This document shows positions 45,301 to 52,439 of a DNA stretch of 64,000 nt, piece after piece. The notes under the pieces are model-generated. The model worked only from the letters and a program-made list of their open reading frames with translations, did no database searches and was not told the DNA's origin. Source of the DNA: Enterobacter ludwigii (GTDB lineage: Bacteria; Pseudomonadota; Gammaproteobacteria; Enterobacterales; Enterobacteriaceae); NCBI GenBank assembly GCA_900068845.1, contig CEFQ01000001.1, positions 190,983 through 254,982 of the forward strand, read 5' to 3'. The translations under genes were made by a program, and so were the position numbers. The first letter of the stretch is position 1; the number at the start of each line of letters is the position of its first letter.

Positions 45301-46013
45301 AAGGAACTGCATTGCCCTATGAAAAAATACACCTTTCTATAACAAAGGAGAACGGTGGAGGAAAATCATATTCAATTTCAGCAGATATTAATGGTAACTG
45401 GGATTTAATGACGACTTTTATGAGCCAAGGGTCGGGGCGCTACACAATTACGGCTAGTACCTCGGATACTGCAGGTGTAAACTACTCCACCACATTTGCA
45501 TTCAGAATAGTTAGTAGCACCTCGTCACTGAATGATATACAGGAAAATGATGGCGGAGAGGTTATGTTAATTGACAGCAACGATGAAGACTCGGGTTATC
45601 AATTATTGAGTAGTCACCAATCCTCCGACGGTAAAACAGCGGAAGATACGCTGGTATTACTGGGTAAAGACCAAATGATTAATTTATCTGAAGCTAACAC
45701 GCTACTCGATAATATAACCCATTTTGATATCACTGGAACCGGTGATAACACCATCCAGCTCGATCTCAGCGCCCTGCTCGCCCACAGTAAACAGGATCTG
45801 CTGATCGAAGACGGCAAAACCCAACTTGTCGTCAAAGGCGACGCCGGCGACGTAGTGCAGCTCAAAGATATCCTGCCGGAAGGCAGCGACCTCAGCGAGT
45901 GGCAGCATCAGGAAGGCACTGTCACCGTGGCCGGCGTCGAGTATCAGGTTTACAGCCACGGCGATGACGCGGAACTGTTGGTGCAGCAGGGCGTGAAGAC
46001 TGAACTGATTTAA
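42384..46013 (+). CDS. Array gene 4: longest Ig-like repeat protein, about ten Ig-like domains
   Basis: 1209 aa. Constant N-terminus (TKYLERAD as in gene 1), then about nine more Ig-like units of about 100 residues up to about 1035. Domains to about 810 are GC-rich and regular (for example DDTTPTLHGRAEANSVVYLR, TNDTRPTVHGTGIADSTIIL); the last two (PSAPSFVIYDDFGPVSNHAI ..., GEVVENGSVVTNEISVKGTA ...) are AT-richer and divergent, and take the place of the beta-sandwich segment of the other paralogues. Constant C-terminus ends QQGVKTELI. The sixth domain is nearly the same as the third domain of gene 5. Confidence 0.8.
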   Translation: MEILDFTGTKYLERADSRPTFGGTATSEIGKTGSVALIQFGGQNYTVEIGLDGKFSWTSPVDVADGEYSLSIIIQDRAGNQSSPILRTAIIDTTPPEAPTLLNLYDDHGDLQGSFDSGKITDDARPTLTGIAQKGSVVMLLNSDNQVIGSAQADSKTGVWVLEPAQDLPDGDNALHLVASEVFANTPRTGSDSAVFHIVVGQDGLPPGSISISDAFDDAGSVTGTLSDGALTDDVTPTLNGTATAGSTVVIYYRLAGSDIWAGSATATLTGEKWSWTPDAALAAGHYEFQARNADKASALFTLEIANQDDILARTRIDSVFDDVAPSTGLLESGALTDDSTPAFRGSAEANSQITLRYTLAGGESATLTVNADSRGQWNWTPQPALAAGSWIFEVQAQGQTAWSDAFSLQIAAGGDSSLDPVILYADDNAGADTGQRNHGDVTDDTTPTLHGRAEANSVVYLRYSSAGMDPQLISVTADAASNWAWEPPTDLAIGDWLFEVSASGTSDWQAFSLSIAPDVSTDPLITHVWDDVGVTGNVPENGRTNDTRPTVHGTGIADSTIILKYTPASGAAASVTVNVGADGSWAWTPSANLKKGGWTFEVFKTGETSGDSFTLIIDSTFDRNAVITKAFDNVGFEQQDLMKGDTTDDTRPELVGTGPADTVIQLRYRLASGEYAQASVTTDASGNWRWTPDSDLATGTWTFEAQKAGQSDWSSFSLKIDPESGNNPTILYAEDNFGNETGAIYSGDSTDDKTPTFIGQGEPNSIIVLRLKKASAVTYTVKVDADGTWRYSDLGNLSNGAYELSVRKNTQDSAWSDIFKLKIDDGIIPLPSAPSFVIYDDFGPVSNHAIGHYGFSDDFTPTLKGDSAPPNGIVYIEGFLKYSPWNSLGSVVADSNGKWEFNPGTLNKSGPWWFRANTLAPDAEVKSKWTPAYIVNIHAPGDHFKAKITSVLGDNGEVVENGSVVTNEISVKGTALPYEKIHLSITKENGGGKSYSISADINGNWDLMTTFMSQGSGRYTITASTSDTAGVNYSTTFAFRIVSSTSSLNDIQENDGGEVMLIDSNDEDSGYQLLSSHQSSDGKTAEDTLVLLGKDQMINLSEANTLLDNITHFDITGTGDNTIQLDLSALLAHSKQDLLIEDGKTQLVVKGDAGDVVQLKDILPEGSDLSEWQHQEGTVTVAGVEYQVYSHGDDAELLVQQGVKTELI

Positions 46014-46047
46014 TCGCTCAACAGATTGTCACTTAGCCAATGACTGC

Positions 46048-46085
46048 AAAGGGTGGGCGAGCTTAGGCTTCGCCCACCCTTTTTT
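46048..46085 (+). terminator. Terminator of array gene 4
   Basis: Perfect 10-bp stem gggtgggcga (46051-46060)/tcgcccaccc (46070-46079) with A residues before and six T after. 38 nt after the stop. Confidence 0.93.
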
Positions 46086-46121
46086 ATATACATTACCCCT
46101 CGCGCCCGACTCGCCCCGCTT

Positions 46122-46220
46122 CCAGACGTTTCTCGTAATCATTAACTTACTGATTCCACTAATCTCTTCCAGGATTTTTCCCATTAAACAAAGAGCGCCC
46201 GCATGTCTGCGCCTCTTTTT
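46122..46220 (+). promoter_or_regulatory. Conserved leader 5 with terminator-like hairpin (diverged)
   Basis: CCAGACGTTTCTCGTAAT (46122-46139), then aaagagcgc (46190-46198) pairing with gcgcctcttt (46209-46218) with one bulged C, T-run to 46220. ATG at 46268. The motif is exact but the rest of the leader has diverged, while the hairpin shape is kept. Confidence 0.7.
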
Positions 46221-46267
46221 ATCTTCATTTGACAGCAAGTTGCGACAACTTCAGGACGCATGACATT

Positions 46268-48436
46268 ATGGATATTTTTGAATTTATGGACACGCAATAC
46301 ATTGAGTGGGCAGATGCGCGTCCAATCATCAGCGGCACAGCAGCCACTGAAGTGGGCAAACTGGGCTCACAGGCGCTTATTCAGTTCGGTGGCCAAAATT
46401 ACACGGTGGATATCGATATTAATGGCCTTTTTAGCTGGACCTCGCCCGTAGATATCGCTGACGGGGAATACAGTTTGTCGATCATCATTCGCGATGCCGC
46501 GGGCAACCTATCTCCTCCTCTCCTGCGCACCGTCATCGTGGACACCACGCCGCCTGAAGCGCCCGCATTGCTCAACCTTTACGATGACCAGGGCGACGTA
46601 ACGGGCAGCTTTGACAGCGGTAAAAGAACCGATGACGCGCGTCCAACCCTAAGCGGTGCAGCGCAGAAAGGCAGCCTGGTCATGCTTCTGAACAGCGATA
46701 ATGAGGTGATTGGCAGCGCACGGGCCGATAGCGAAACCGGCGTCTGGGTACTGGAGCCTTCACAGGATTTACCGGAGGGTGACAACGCGCTCCATCTGGT
46801 TGCCAGCGAAGTTTTTGCCAACGTCGAGCGCACCGGTTCGGATTCAGCGGTATTTCACATTGTAGTCGGCCCGGACGCACCACCCGAGCCGCAGATCACC
46901 TACGTTTGGGATGACGTTGGCGTTACTGGCAATGTGCCGGAAAATGGTCGCACCAATGACACGCGTCCGACCTTACACGGCACCGGCCTTGCCGACAGCA
47001 TCATCATTCTGAAGTACACACCCGAGCGCGGCGCAGCGGCCTCCGTCACGGTTCAGATCGGGGCGGATGGCAGCTGGCAGTGGACGCCGCCGACCAATCT
47101 TAAAAATGGCGGATGGACGTTTGAAGTGTACCGTAGCGAAGAAAGTGCGCATGACAGCTTTGCACTGGTCATTGATCCGACCGCTGACCTTAGCGCTAGC
47201 ATTGATTTTATTTACGATAACCTTGATGACCTCACTCCCGCTGGCTACCTTAAAAATGGTGATACAACCGATGACACCACACCGTCACTGTCAGGTATGG
47301 CCAGAGCAGCAACGGTGGTCAATATCTATGACGATGGCAAATTAATAGGTTCTACACTTTCAGATGCCAAAGGTCACTGGAGCTGGACACCCTCGCAGCC
47401 GTTAGCAAATAATCATTATGAGTTTAATGTCGCTCAGGTAATTGATGGAAAAGTGACTCAGCATTCTGAAAATTGGGCGATAGATATTAACTCGCTAAAA
47501 GGTGATGGTACGATCGAACGCTTTGATTACAAAAAAGCTATAGACTTAAAAGCGGGTGATACCGTTACTTTGAGTCACACAGGTCTTCAGCTTGAAGTCT
47601 CAGAAAATATATGGTTCAAGAATAACAACTCACGAATAGCCACCGATAGTAATTATTATGATAAAAGAGCGAACGCAGATAGCGGTGTTTTACAAATTGG
47701 CGTGGGCGCCATTATGCGTTTCACCCTTCCAGAAAAAGGTCATGACATAGTATTAACTTTCCATAATAAATTTCAAAATTATAGAAGTAGCGATGCCAGA
47801 ATTAAAGCTTATGATGAGGATAATAATGAGGTGGCAAATTATGAATTAAAATTTAGCCCCGATCCTTTTGGCTCAGCCTCGAGTGTTTTTTATGGCCGCG
47901 ATAGAACCGAAAACGTTAAAACCATTGTCATCGTTGGTGACACTAAAAACCCTCTAGATATACTTTCTCTGGGATGGAAGAAATATCCAACATCCGTGCA
48001 AACGCTTTCTGATAACGCTACTGAAAACTATGACAAACATGCTTATTCTGATGAAAAAGAAATAAACACTACTTATATTCTCCACGGGCAAGACCAGCGT
48101 ATCGATGCCTCGTTAATCGTTAAAGATCAAGCGGAAATCAATACTTTCGACATTACCGGAAGTGGTAACAATACCTTAATCATTGATGTTGCAACGCTAT
48201 TGCAAAATGGTGAACAGGATCTGTTTATTCAGGATGGTAAAACCCAGCTTATGGTCAAAGGCGATGCCGGTGACGTGGTGCAGCTCAAAGATATTCTGCC
48301 GGAAGTCAGCGACATCAGCGGGTGGCAGTATCAGGACGCGACTATTACCGTTGCCGGCATTGAGTATCAGATCTACAGCCACGGCGATGACGCGGAACTG
48401 CTGGTGCAGCAGGGCGTAAAAACTGAACTGATTTAA
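46268..48436 (+). CDS. Array gene 5: Ig-like repeat protein, most divergent paralogue
   Basis: 722 aa from the ATG at 46268 (MDIFEFMDTQYIEWADARPI); an in-frame TTG at 46229 lies further upstream and lacks family similarity. N-terminus is about two-thirds identical to the others by eye, so this copy has diverged or escaped conversion. Three Ig-like domains follow (about 99-400), including VWDDVGVTGNVPENGRTNDT shared with gene 4, then a variable segment (about 415-590; GAIMRFTLPEKGHDIVLTFH ... IKAYDEDNNEVANYELK) and the constant C-terminus, ending QQGVKTELI. Same predicted secretion. Confidence 0.78.
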   Translation: MDIFEFMDTQYIEWADARPIISGTAATEVGKLGSQALIQFGGQNYTVDIDINGLFSWTSPVDIADGEYSLSIIIRDAAGNLSPPLLRTVIVDTTPPEAPALLNLYDDQGDVTGSFDSGKRTDDARPTLSGAAQKGSLVMLLNSDNEVIGSARADSETGVWVLEPSQDLPEGDNALHLVASEVFANVERTGSDSAVFHIVVGPDAPPEPQITYVWDDVGVTGNVPENGRTNDTRPTLHGTGLADSIIILKYTPERGAAASVTVQIGADGSWQWTPPTNLKNGGWTFEVYRSEESAHDSFALVIDPTADLSASIDFIYDNLDDLTPAGYLKNGDTTDDTTPSLSGMARAATVVNIYDDGKLIGSTLSDAKGHWSWTPSQPLANNHYEFNVAQVIDGKVTQHSENWAIDINSLKGDGTIERFDYKKAIDLKAGDTVTLSHTGLQLEVSENIWFKNNNSRIATDSNYYDKRANADSGVLQIGVGAIMRFTLPEKGHDIVLTFHNKFQNYRSSDARIKAYDEDNNEVANYELKFSPDPFGSASSVFYGRDRTENVKTIVIVGDTKNPLDILSLGWKKYPTSVQTLSDNATENYDKHAYSDEKEINTTYILHGQDQRIDASLIVKDQAEINTFDITGSGNNTLIIDVATLLQNGEQDLFIQDGKTQLMVKGDAGDVVQLKDILPEVSDISGWQYQDATITVAGIEYQIYSHGDDAELLVQQGVKTELI

Positions 48437-48456
48437 TCTTATCCAGCTAAAAATAA

Positions 48457-48486
48457 AGCCGCATCCCTTCCGGGTGCGGCTTTTTC
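48457..48486. terminator. Terminator after array gene 5 (also serves yjjG)
   Basis: gccgcatcc pairs with gggtgcggc (one G-U) between A-rich and T-rich flanks (aaataaa / ttttt). Placed between convergent array gene 5 and yjjG. Confidence 0.88.
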
Positions 48487-48506
48487 ATTTAAACCCCGCG
48501 CGCTGT

Positions 48507-49190
48507 TTAACCCTGCGTCAGCAGCGCTTCCAGCTCGGCCAGATTTTTCACCTGCCAGGTCGGCGTAATGTGTTCCGGCAATGGACGCGTGCCGTGATCG
48601 ATCCAACAGGTTTTCAGGCCGGCATTCATGCCGCCGAGAATATCTGATTCCGGCGTATCGCCGACCATCAGCACGCGGCTGCGATCCGGGTTGCCGAGCA
48701 ACGCCAGCGTATGATCGAAAATCGCCACGTCGGGTTTTGGTACGCCAACCTGCTCTGAAATAACCAACGCATCAAACACATCGCGGAAGCCGGTGCGCTC
48801 CAGGCGCGCCTGCTGCAACGCGGTAAAACCGTTGGTGATGATGGCGATCTTCACCTTGCCTTTCAGCGTCGCCAATAGATGCGCGGCACCTTCCAGCGGC
48901 AGGCAAATCTCGGCCATCGCGCTGAGGAAATCGCTGTTCAATACTTCCGGCGCTACGCTGAGCTTTTCGCCCCACAAGGTGAAGCGGCGCGTTTGCAGCT
49001 GCAAGGCGGAAATGGTGCCGTTCTGGTAATCGACCCACAGCGGTTTGTTGATCGCCTGATAATCGCTGTAATCCTGCGCGCTGAACTGCACGTCATACTG
49101 CGCGAACATGCGCTGCAAACCGGCGTAGGCATCAAAATGGAAAAGCGTGTCGTCTGCATCGAACAGGATGCAGTCCCAATCGTTTAGCAT
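48507..49190 (-). CDS. yjjG: Pyrimidine 5'-nucleotidase YjjG
   Basis: HAD-family nucleotidase that removes non-canonical pyrimidine nucleotides. 227 aa (E. coli 225). Motif [11 protein letters not shown] near residues 11-20, motif II in [10 protein letters not shown], motif [22 protein letters not shown]. Last gene of holD-rimI-yjjG, transcribed leftward; starts 8 nt after rimI. Confidence 0.96.
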   Translation of the reverse strand: MLNDWDCILFDADDTLFHFDAYAGLQRMFAQYDVQFSAQDYSDYQAINKPLWVDYQNGTISALQLQTRRFTLWGEKLSVAPEVLNSDFLSAMAEICLPLEGAAHLLATLKGKVKIAIITNGFTALQQARLERTGFRDVFDALVISEQVGVPKPDVAIFDHTLALLGNPDRSRVLMVGDTPESDILGGMNAGLKTCWIDHGTRPLPEHITPTWQVKNLAELEALLTQG

Positions 49191-49198
49191 GGTGCTCC

Positions 49199-49639
49199 TT
49201 ACAGGGTTAGCGCCATAATGATGGCATCTTCTCGTCCGCTGGCAGTGGGATAATAGTTGGGGCGAATGCTCACCTGATGGAACTCCAGCTGCTCATATAA
49301 GGCGATCGCCGGCGTATTCGAGGCGCGCACTTCCAGCCACAGCGTCAACACATCGCGCTGCTCCAGCTCGGCAATCAGGTGCTGCAACAGCTGGCGCGCC
49401 AGGCCACGGCGCTGGAAATCAGGATCGATGGCAATGTTGAACAGCGAAGCTTCATCCAGCACCACTTGGGTGATGGCGAATCCGGCCAGCTTACCTTCAA
49501 CTTCAATACGGAAATTAACAAAACGTTCGCCCTGATTGCTGGTGAAGGTTTGTTCGCTCCACGGAAAGGCATGCGCGCGGCGCTCAATCGCCAGCAGCTG
49601 CGGCTGGTCTTCAGGGGTGACTAAAGAGATGGCTGTCAT
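49199..49639 (-). CDS. rimI: Ribosomal protein S18-alanine N-acetyltransferase
   Basis: GNAT acetyltransferase modifying the N-terminus of S18. 146 aa (E. coli 148). Acetyl-CoA loop [20 protein letters not shown] near 72-91, and the C-terminal region [20 protein letters not shown] then GREDAIIM, typical of RimI. Its start overlaps the end of holD by 29 nt, suggesting translational coupling. Confidence 0.96.
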   Translation of the reverse strand: MTAISLVTPEDQPQLLAIERRAHAFPWSEQTFTSNQGERFVNFRIEVEGKLAGFAITQVVLDEASLFNIAIDPDFQRRGLARQLLQHLIAELEQRDVLTLWLEVRASNTPAIALYEQLEFHQVSIRPNYYPTASGREDAIIMALTL

Positions 49640-50021
49640 GGTTACACATCTGTTGCCACAGCGCGCGTTTGGCCGCGCCGCTGCTGATCAGTTCATTGAA
49701 AACGGCGGTGTTAAAGGTAATGCCGTTAAAGGGATGTTCGCTCTCCACGCCCAGCAGCCAACCGGCGCAATCGACCTGCTCCGGTAGCATTTGCAGTTGC
49801 TCTGGCGTTAACGCCATCACCTGCGTGGGCTGAATATTCAGTGCGCGCAGCACGTCGCGAATCAGCGGTTCTTGTAGCGTTGGCGCCTGTTCGGCCACCA
49901 AAATCAAACGTGTATCGGGCGAAAGCGTGACGGCAATTTCCCCTTGCAGCACGCGTGGACGCCGCAGCTGATACTGCGTGATCCCCATTTGCTGTAGAAG
50001 CCAGTCGCGCCTTGTGCTCAT
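49611..50021 (-). CDS. holD: DNA polymerase III psi subunit
   Basis: Psi links the clamp loader to chi and SSB. 136 aa (E. coli 137). Start MSTRRDWLLQQMGITQYQLR then RPRVLQGEIAV matches HolD. I chose the ATG at 50021 because of this match; an in-frame ATG at 50177 would add 52 unrelated residues reaching into a repeat. Less conserved than its neighbours, as usual for HolD. Confidence 0.93.
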   Translation of the reverse strand: MSTRRDWLLQQMGITQYQLRRPRVLQGEIAVTLSPDTRLILVAEQAPTLQEPLIRDVLRALNIQPTQVMALTPEQLQMLPEQVDCAGWLLGVESEHPFNGITFNTAVFNELISSGAAKRALWQQMCNHDSHLFSHP

Positions 50022-50178
50022 GCTATTACCCGTTATGCTGCCAGAATGCGACGCTATGCTAGCAAACCCATCGAACATGCGCCAACAAAGCACTCGACAC
50101 AAAATAATTCGAGTCCCCTCTTCGGGATAATGCTCGTCAGTTAAGAGATGAAAACCCCAACGACCTGGCGCACACATT

Positions 50179-50218
50179 GTAGCGGCGCAATTTATTGCGC
50201 GATAAATCGCGCCGCTAC
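50179..50218. repeat. GTAGCGGCGC-family palindrome
   Basis: gtagcggcgc (50179-50188) ... gcgccgctac (50209-50218) with inner gcgcaatttattgcgcgata then aatcgcgc. Same family as 22593-22656. Confidence 0.85.
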
Positions 50219-50261
50219 GTTATGTACGGTAATTAATATGGCGCTTAACTGATCGGCATTA

Positions 50262-50325
50262 CGCCATAAATGGCGACCCTACGTTATAGCGCGGGGTTTT
50301 CGTAGGGTGCGCATTCATGCGCACC
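50262..50325. repeat. REP-like double palindrome
   Basis: cgccataaatggcg with accctac, then a GC-rich bridge, then gtagggtgcgcattcatgcg with cacc (50302-50325). Related to 30298-30349. Confidence 0.82.
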
Positions 50326-50367
50326 TGCATAACCCGGCACTTTTTTGCTGAAGTGAGCGGCATTCCC

Positions 50368-50494
50368 CCGCATGGGACCTACTTTTGCTACAGCAAGGCG
50401 GCAAACGCGTTCACCCGATGAGCTTTCTTCAAATAAGTGATTCGGGTGAGCGAGAGCAGCCAACGCACCTGTAACTTGCAGTATGACGTGTATA
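50368..50494. repeat. Degenerate ERIC element upstream of rsmC
   Basis: aaggcggcaaacgcgttcac, then aagtgattcgggtgagcgag and agcagccaacgcacctgtaa align with the ERIC consensus; the right end is gtatgacgtgtata. The left 25 bp are poorly conserved. Aligning it with the copy at 27110 gives 127 bp. Confidence 0.82.
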
Positions 50495-50498
50495 TAAT
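50493..50498 (+). promoter_or_regulatory. Probable -10 box of rsmC at the ERIC right end
   Basis: TATAAT begins inside the last two bases of the ERIC-like element, 29 nt before the rsmC ATG. A good -35 is not evident (TGTAAC at 50470-50475, 17-nt spacer). Confidence 0.45.
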
Positions 50499-50526
50499 CG
50501 CCCCACTGATTTAACAGGAGTGTTCC

Positions 50527-51558
50527 ATGTCTGCTTTTACCCCGGCCAGCGAAGTGATTCTGCGCCACAGTGATGAATTTACCGCCCGCCACGTGTTGTT
50601 TGCTGGCGACCTGCAGGATGACCTGCCCGCCCAGCTAGAAACCGCGTCGAGCCGCGTGCATACCCAGCAATATCATCACTGGCAGAACCTGAGCCATCGC
50701 CTTGGTGAACGTGCGGTTTACAGCATGGTCGCAACCGCTGCCGATGTTGAAGGCTGCGATACGCTGGTTTATTACTGGTCGAAGAACAAACCCGAAGCGC
50801 AGTTCCAGCTACAAAACCTGCTGTCATTGCTGCCGGTGGGCTGCGATATCTTCGTGGTGGGTGAAAACCGCAGCGGCGTGCGCAGCGCCGAAGGCATGCT
50901 GGAAGCATGGGCGACGCTAGAGAAAGTCGATAGCGCGCGTCGTTGCGGCCTGTATCACGGTCGTCTCGACAAGCAGCCAACCTTTGATGCCAGTGGCTAT
51001 GGCAACACCTATCAGCTTGAAGATCTCACCATCCACACCTTGCCGGGCGTGTTCAGCCGCGATGGTCTGGATATCGGTAGCGATCTGCTGCTCTCCACCT
51101 TAACGCCGCATTTCCGTGGCAAAGTGTTGGATATTGGCTGTGGCAGCGGCGTGCTGGCAACCGTGATGGCGAAAGTGTCCCCGCGCGTGCGTTTGTGGCT
51201 GTGTGATGTGCATGCCGCCGCGATTGAAGCGAGTAAAGCCACGCTGGCGGCCAACGATCTGGAAGGCGAAGTGTTTGCCAGTAACGTGTTCTCTGACGTC
51301 ACCGGTCGTTTCGACATGATCATCTCCAACCCGCCGTTCCACGATGGCCTGCAAACCAGCCTGGAAGCCGCTAACACGCTGATTCGCGGGGCGCTGAAAC
51401 ACCTGAACAGCGGCGGCGAGCTGCGTATCGTCGCCAACGCCTTCCTGCCCTATCCGCAGATTCTGGATGAAACCTTCGGTAACCACGAAGTGCTGGCACA
51501 AACCGGCCGCTTCAAAGTCTATCGCGCCGTTTATGGTCGCGGTGCCAAAACGCGTTAA
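50527..51558 (+). CDS. rsmC: 16S rRNA m2G1207 methyltransferase
   Basis: Methylates G1207 of 16S rRNA. 343 aa, the E. coli length. Two MTase-like domains; the C-terminal one is active, with SAM motif [20 protein letters not shown] near 199-218 and the catalytic NPPF motif in [14 protein letters not shown] lies 8 nt before ATG. Divergent from holD as in E. coli. Confidence 0.97.
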   Translation: MSAFTPASEVILRHSDEFTARHVLFAGDLQDDLPAQLETASSRVHTQQYHHWQNLSHRLGERAVYSMVATAADVEGCDTLVYYWSKNKPEAQFQLQNLLSLLPVGCDIFVVGENRSGVRSAEGMLEAWATLEKVDSARRCGLYHGRLDKQPTFDASGYGNTYQLEDLTIHTLPGVFSRDGLDIGSDLLLSTLTPHFRGKVLDIGCGSGVLATVMAKVSPRVRLWLCDVHAAAIEASKATLAANDLEGEVFASNVFSDVTGRFDMIISNPPFHDGLQTSLEAANTLIRGALKHLNSGGELRIVANAFLPYPQILDETFGNHEVLAQTGRFKVYRAVYGRGAKTR

Positions 51559-51631
51559 TCCGCGATAATACCCGCGCGGCGGCAGAAACGTTGTTTTTTA
51601 CAGCGATCGTTTTGTCGCCGCGAAATATGTG

Positions 51632-51659
51632 TTGACGCAATGAGTAAAATCTCTAAAAT
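51632..51659 (+). promoter_or_regulatory. Promoter of the leucine tRNA cluster
   Basis: TTGACG (51632-51637), 16-nt spacer, TAAAAT (51654-51659), then a GC-rich discriminator gcgcctccg, the hallmark of stringently controlled stable-RNA promoters. Confidence 0.82.
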
Positions 51660-51700
51660 GCGCCTCCGTGGTTAGCAATACTTTAGAGTGTTGTTAGTTT

Positions 51701-51787
51701 GCGATGGTGGCGGAATTGGTAGACGCGCTAGCTTCAGGTGTTAGTGTTCTTACGGACGTGAGGGTTCAAGTCCCTCCCTTCGCACCA
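51701..51787 (+). tRNA. leuV: tRNA-Leu (CAG), copy 1
   Basis: 87 nt, class II tRNA with long variable arm and encoded CCA. Anticodon CAG at 51735-51737. Acceptor GCGATGG pairs with CCTTCGC (one G-U or mismatch tolerated); T-loop GGTTCAAGTCC. Copy assignment within leuV/P/Q is arbitrary. Confidence 0.97.
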
Positions 51788-51823
51788 AACTAACTAATCA
51801 CGATGTTTGTATCTGCGCACTGA

Positions 51824-51910
51824 GCGATGGTGGCGGAATTGGTAGACGCGCTAGCTTCAGGTGTTAGTGTTCTTACGGACGTGAGGGTTCAAGTCCCTCC
51901 CTTCGCACCA
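51824..51910 (+). tRNA. leuP: tRNA-Leu (CAG), copy 2
   Basis: Identical to copy 1 over all 87 nt, anticodon CAG at 51858-51860, CCA encoded. Spacer of 36 bp from copy 1 is not repetitive. Confidence 0.97.
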
Positions 51911-51940
51911 ATGCGACGATATAAACAAGACAACTAAGAT

Positions 51941-52027
51941 GCGATGGTGGCGGAATTGGTAGACGCGCTAGCTTCAGGTGTTAGTGTTCTTACGGACGTG
52001 AGGGTTCAAGTCCCTCCCTTCGCACCA
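51941..52027 (+). tRNA. leuQ: tRNA-Leu (CAG), copy 3
   Basis: Third identical copy, anticodon CAG at 51975-51977, CCA encoded. 30 bp after copy 2. The three form one transcript under the promoter at 51632. Confidence 0.97.
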
Positions 52028-52120
52028 ACAGTTGTCACGCCTTTCAAGCAGTACATTCCCAGATAGTTTTTCCAACGAACTTCACGCTCTCAGCGTGATG
52101 TTGTCGTTTCTGCGATTTGA

Positions 52121-52405
52121 TCAGATGACGTGGAAATTGACCGACACCGCCGCTAACCCGCCCGCCAATGCCAGACAAGACGGCAACAACAGATAGTGAC
52201 GCAGACGATGGTGAAACAGCATCACGACGGTGAGCAGCAGCGCCACGATCATCACCACGCGCCATTGGCTGAAACTCGGTTCCCATAACGCGAAAACCGG
52301 CATCGCTGCGCAAGGTAATAACACGCCCCAACCGCTATCCAGACGTTTACCCATTATCCAGCTCACGCCCCATAAGCCGCAGGCGGCCATCATCGCCATG
52401 ATCAT
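52121..52405 (-). CDS. yjjZ: DUF1435 family inner membrane protein YjjZ
   Basis: 94 aa with two or three membrane segments. SGWGVLLPCAAMPVFALWEP and RHYLLLPSCLALAGGLAAVS are characteristic of DUF1435, the family of E. coli YjjZ, which also neighbours the leuVPQ tRNAs and fhuF. The ATG at 52405 has GAGG 7 nt upstream, which supports it over an internal ATG at 52354 that would give a product closer to the E. coli length. A Fur-like box lies just upstream. Function unknown. Confidence 0.75.
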   Translation of the reverse strand: MIMAMMAACGLWGVSWIMGKRLDSGWGVLLPCAAMPVFALWEPSFSQWRVVMIVALLLTVVMLFHHRLRHYLLLPSCLALAGGLAAVSVNFHVI

Positions 52406-52420
52406 CGCGCAACCTCAAAT

Positions 52421-52439
52421 GATAAATATTCGTATTATC
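52421..52439 (-). promoter_or_regulatory. Fur-like box upstream of yjjZ
   Basis: GATAAATATTCGTATTATC matches 13 of 19 bases of the Fur consensus GATAATGATAATCATTATC, with the outer five bases on both sides exact. It lies 16 bp upstream of the yjjZ start. Confidence 0.6.

Larger units (their letters stand above)
50022..50526. other. 505-bp repeat-rich intergenic region, holD/rsmC
   Basis: Divergent region without genes. It is almost filled by three repeat elements (50179-50218, 50262-50325, 50368-50494), which separate the two promoter zones. Confidence 0.75.

Noticed and set aside
33956..48436. The array as RTX toxins or as a phage tail-fibre switching region
   Set aside because: No GGxGxDxxx nonapeptide repeats, no phage structural genes, no invertase and no inverted cassette ends are seen; all five genes have the same orientation.
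51701..52027. The triple identical tRNA region as a CRISPR or integration repeat
   Set aside because: Each repeat is a complete tRNA-Leu(CAG) with CCA, matching the normal leuVPQ cluster; no integrase or partial 3' duplicate is visible.
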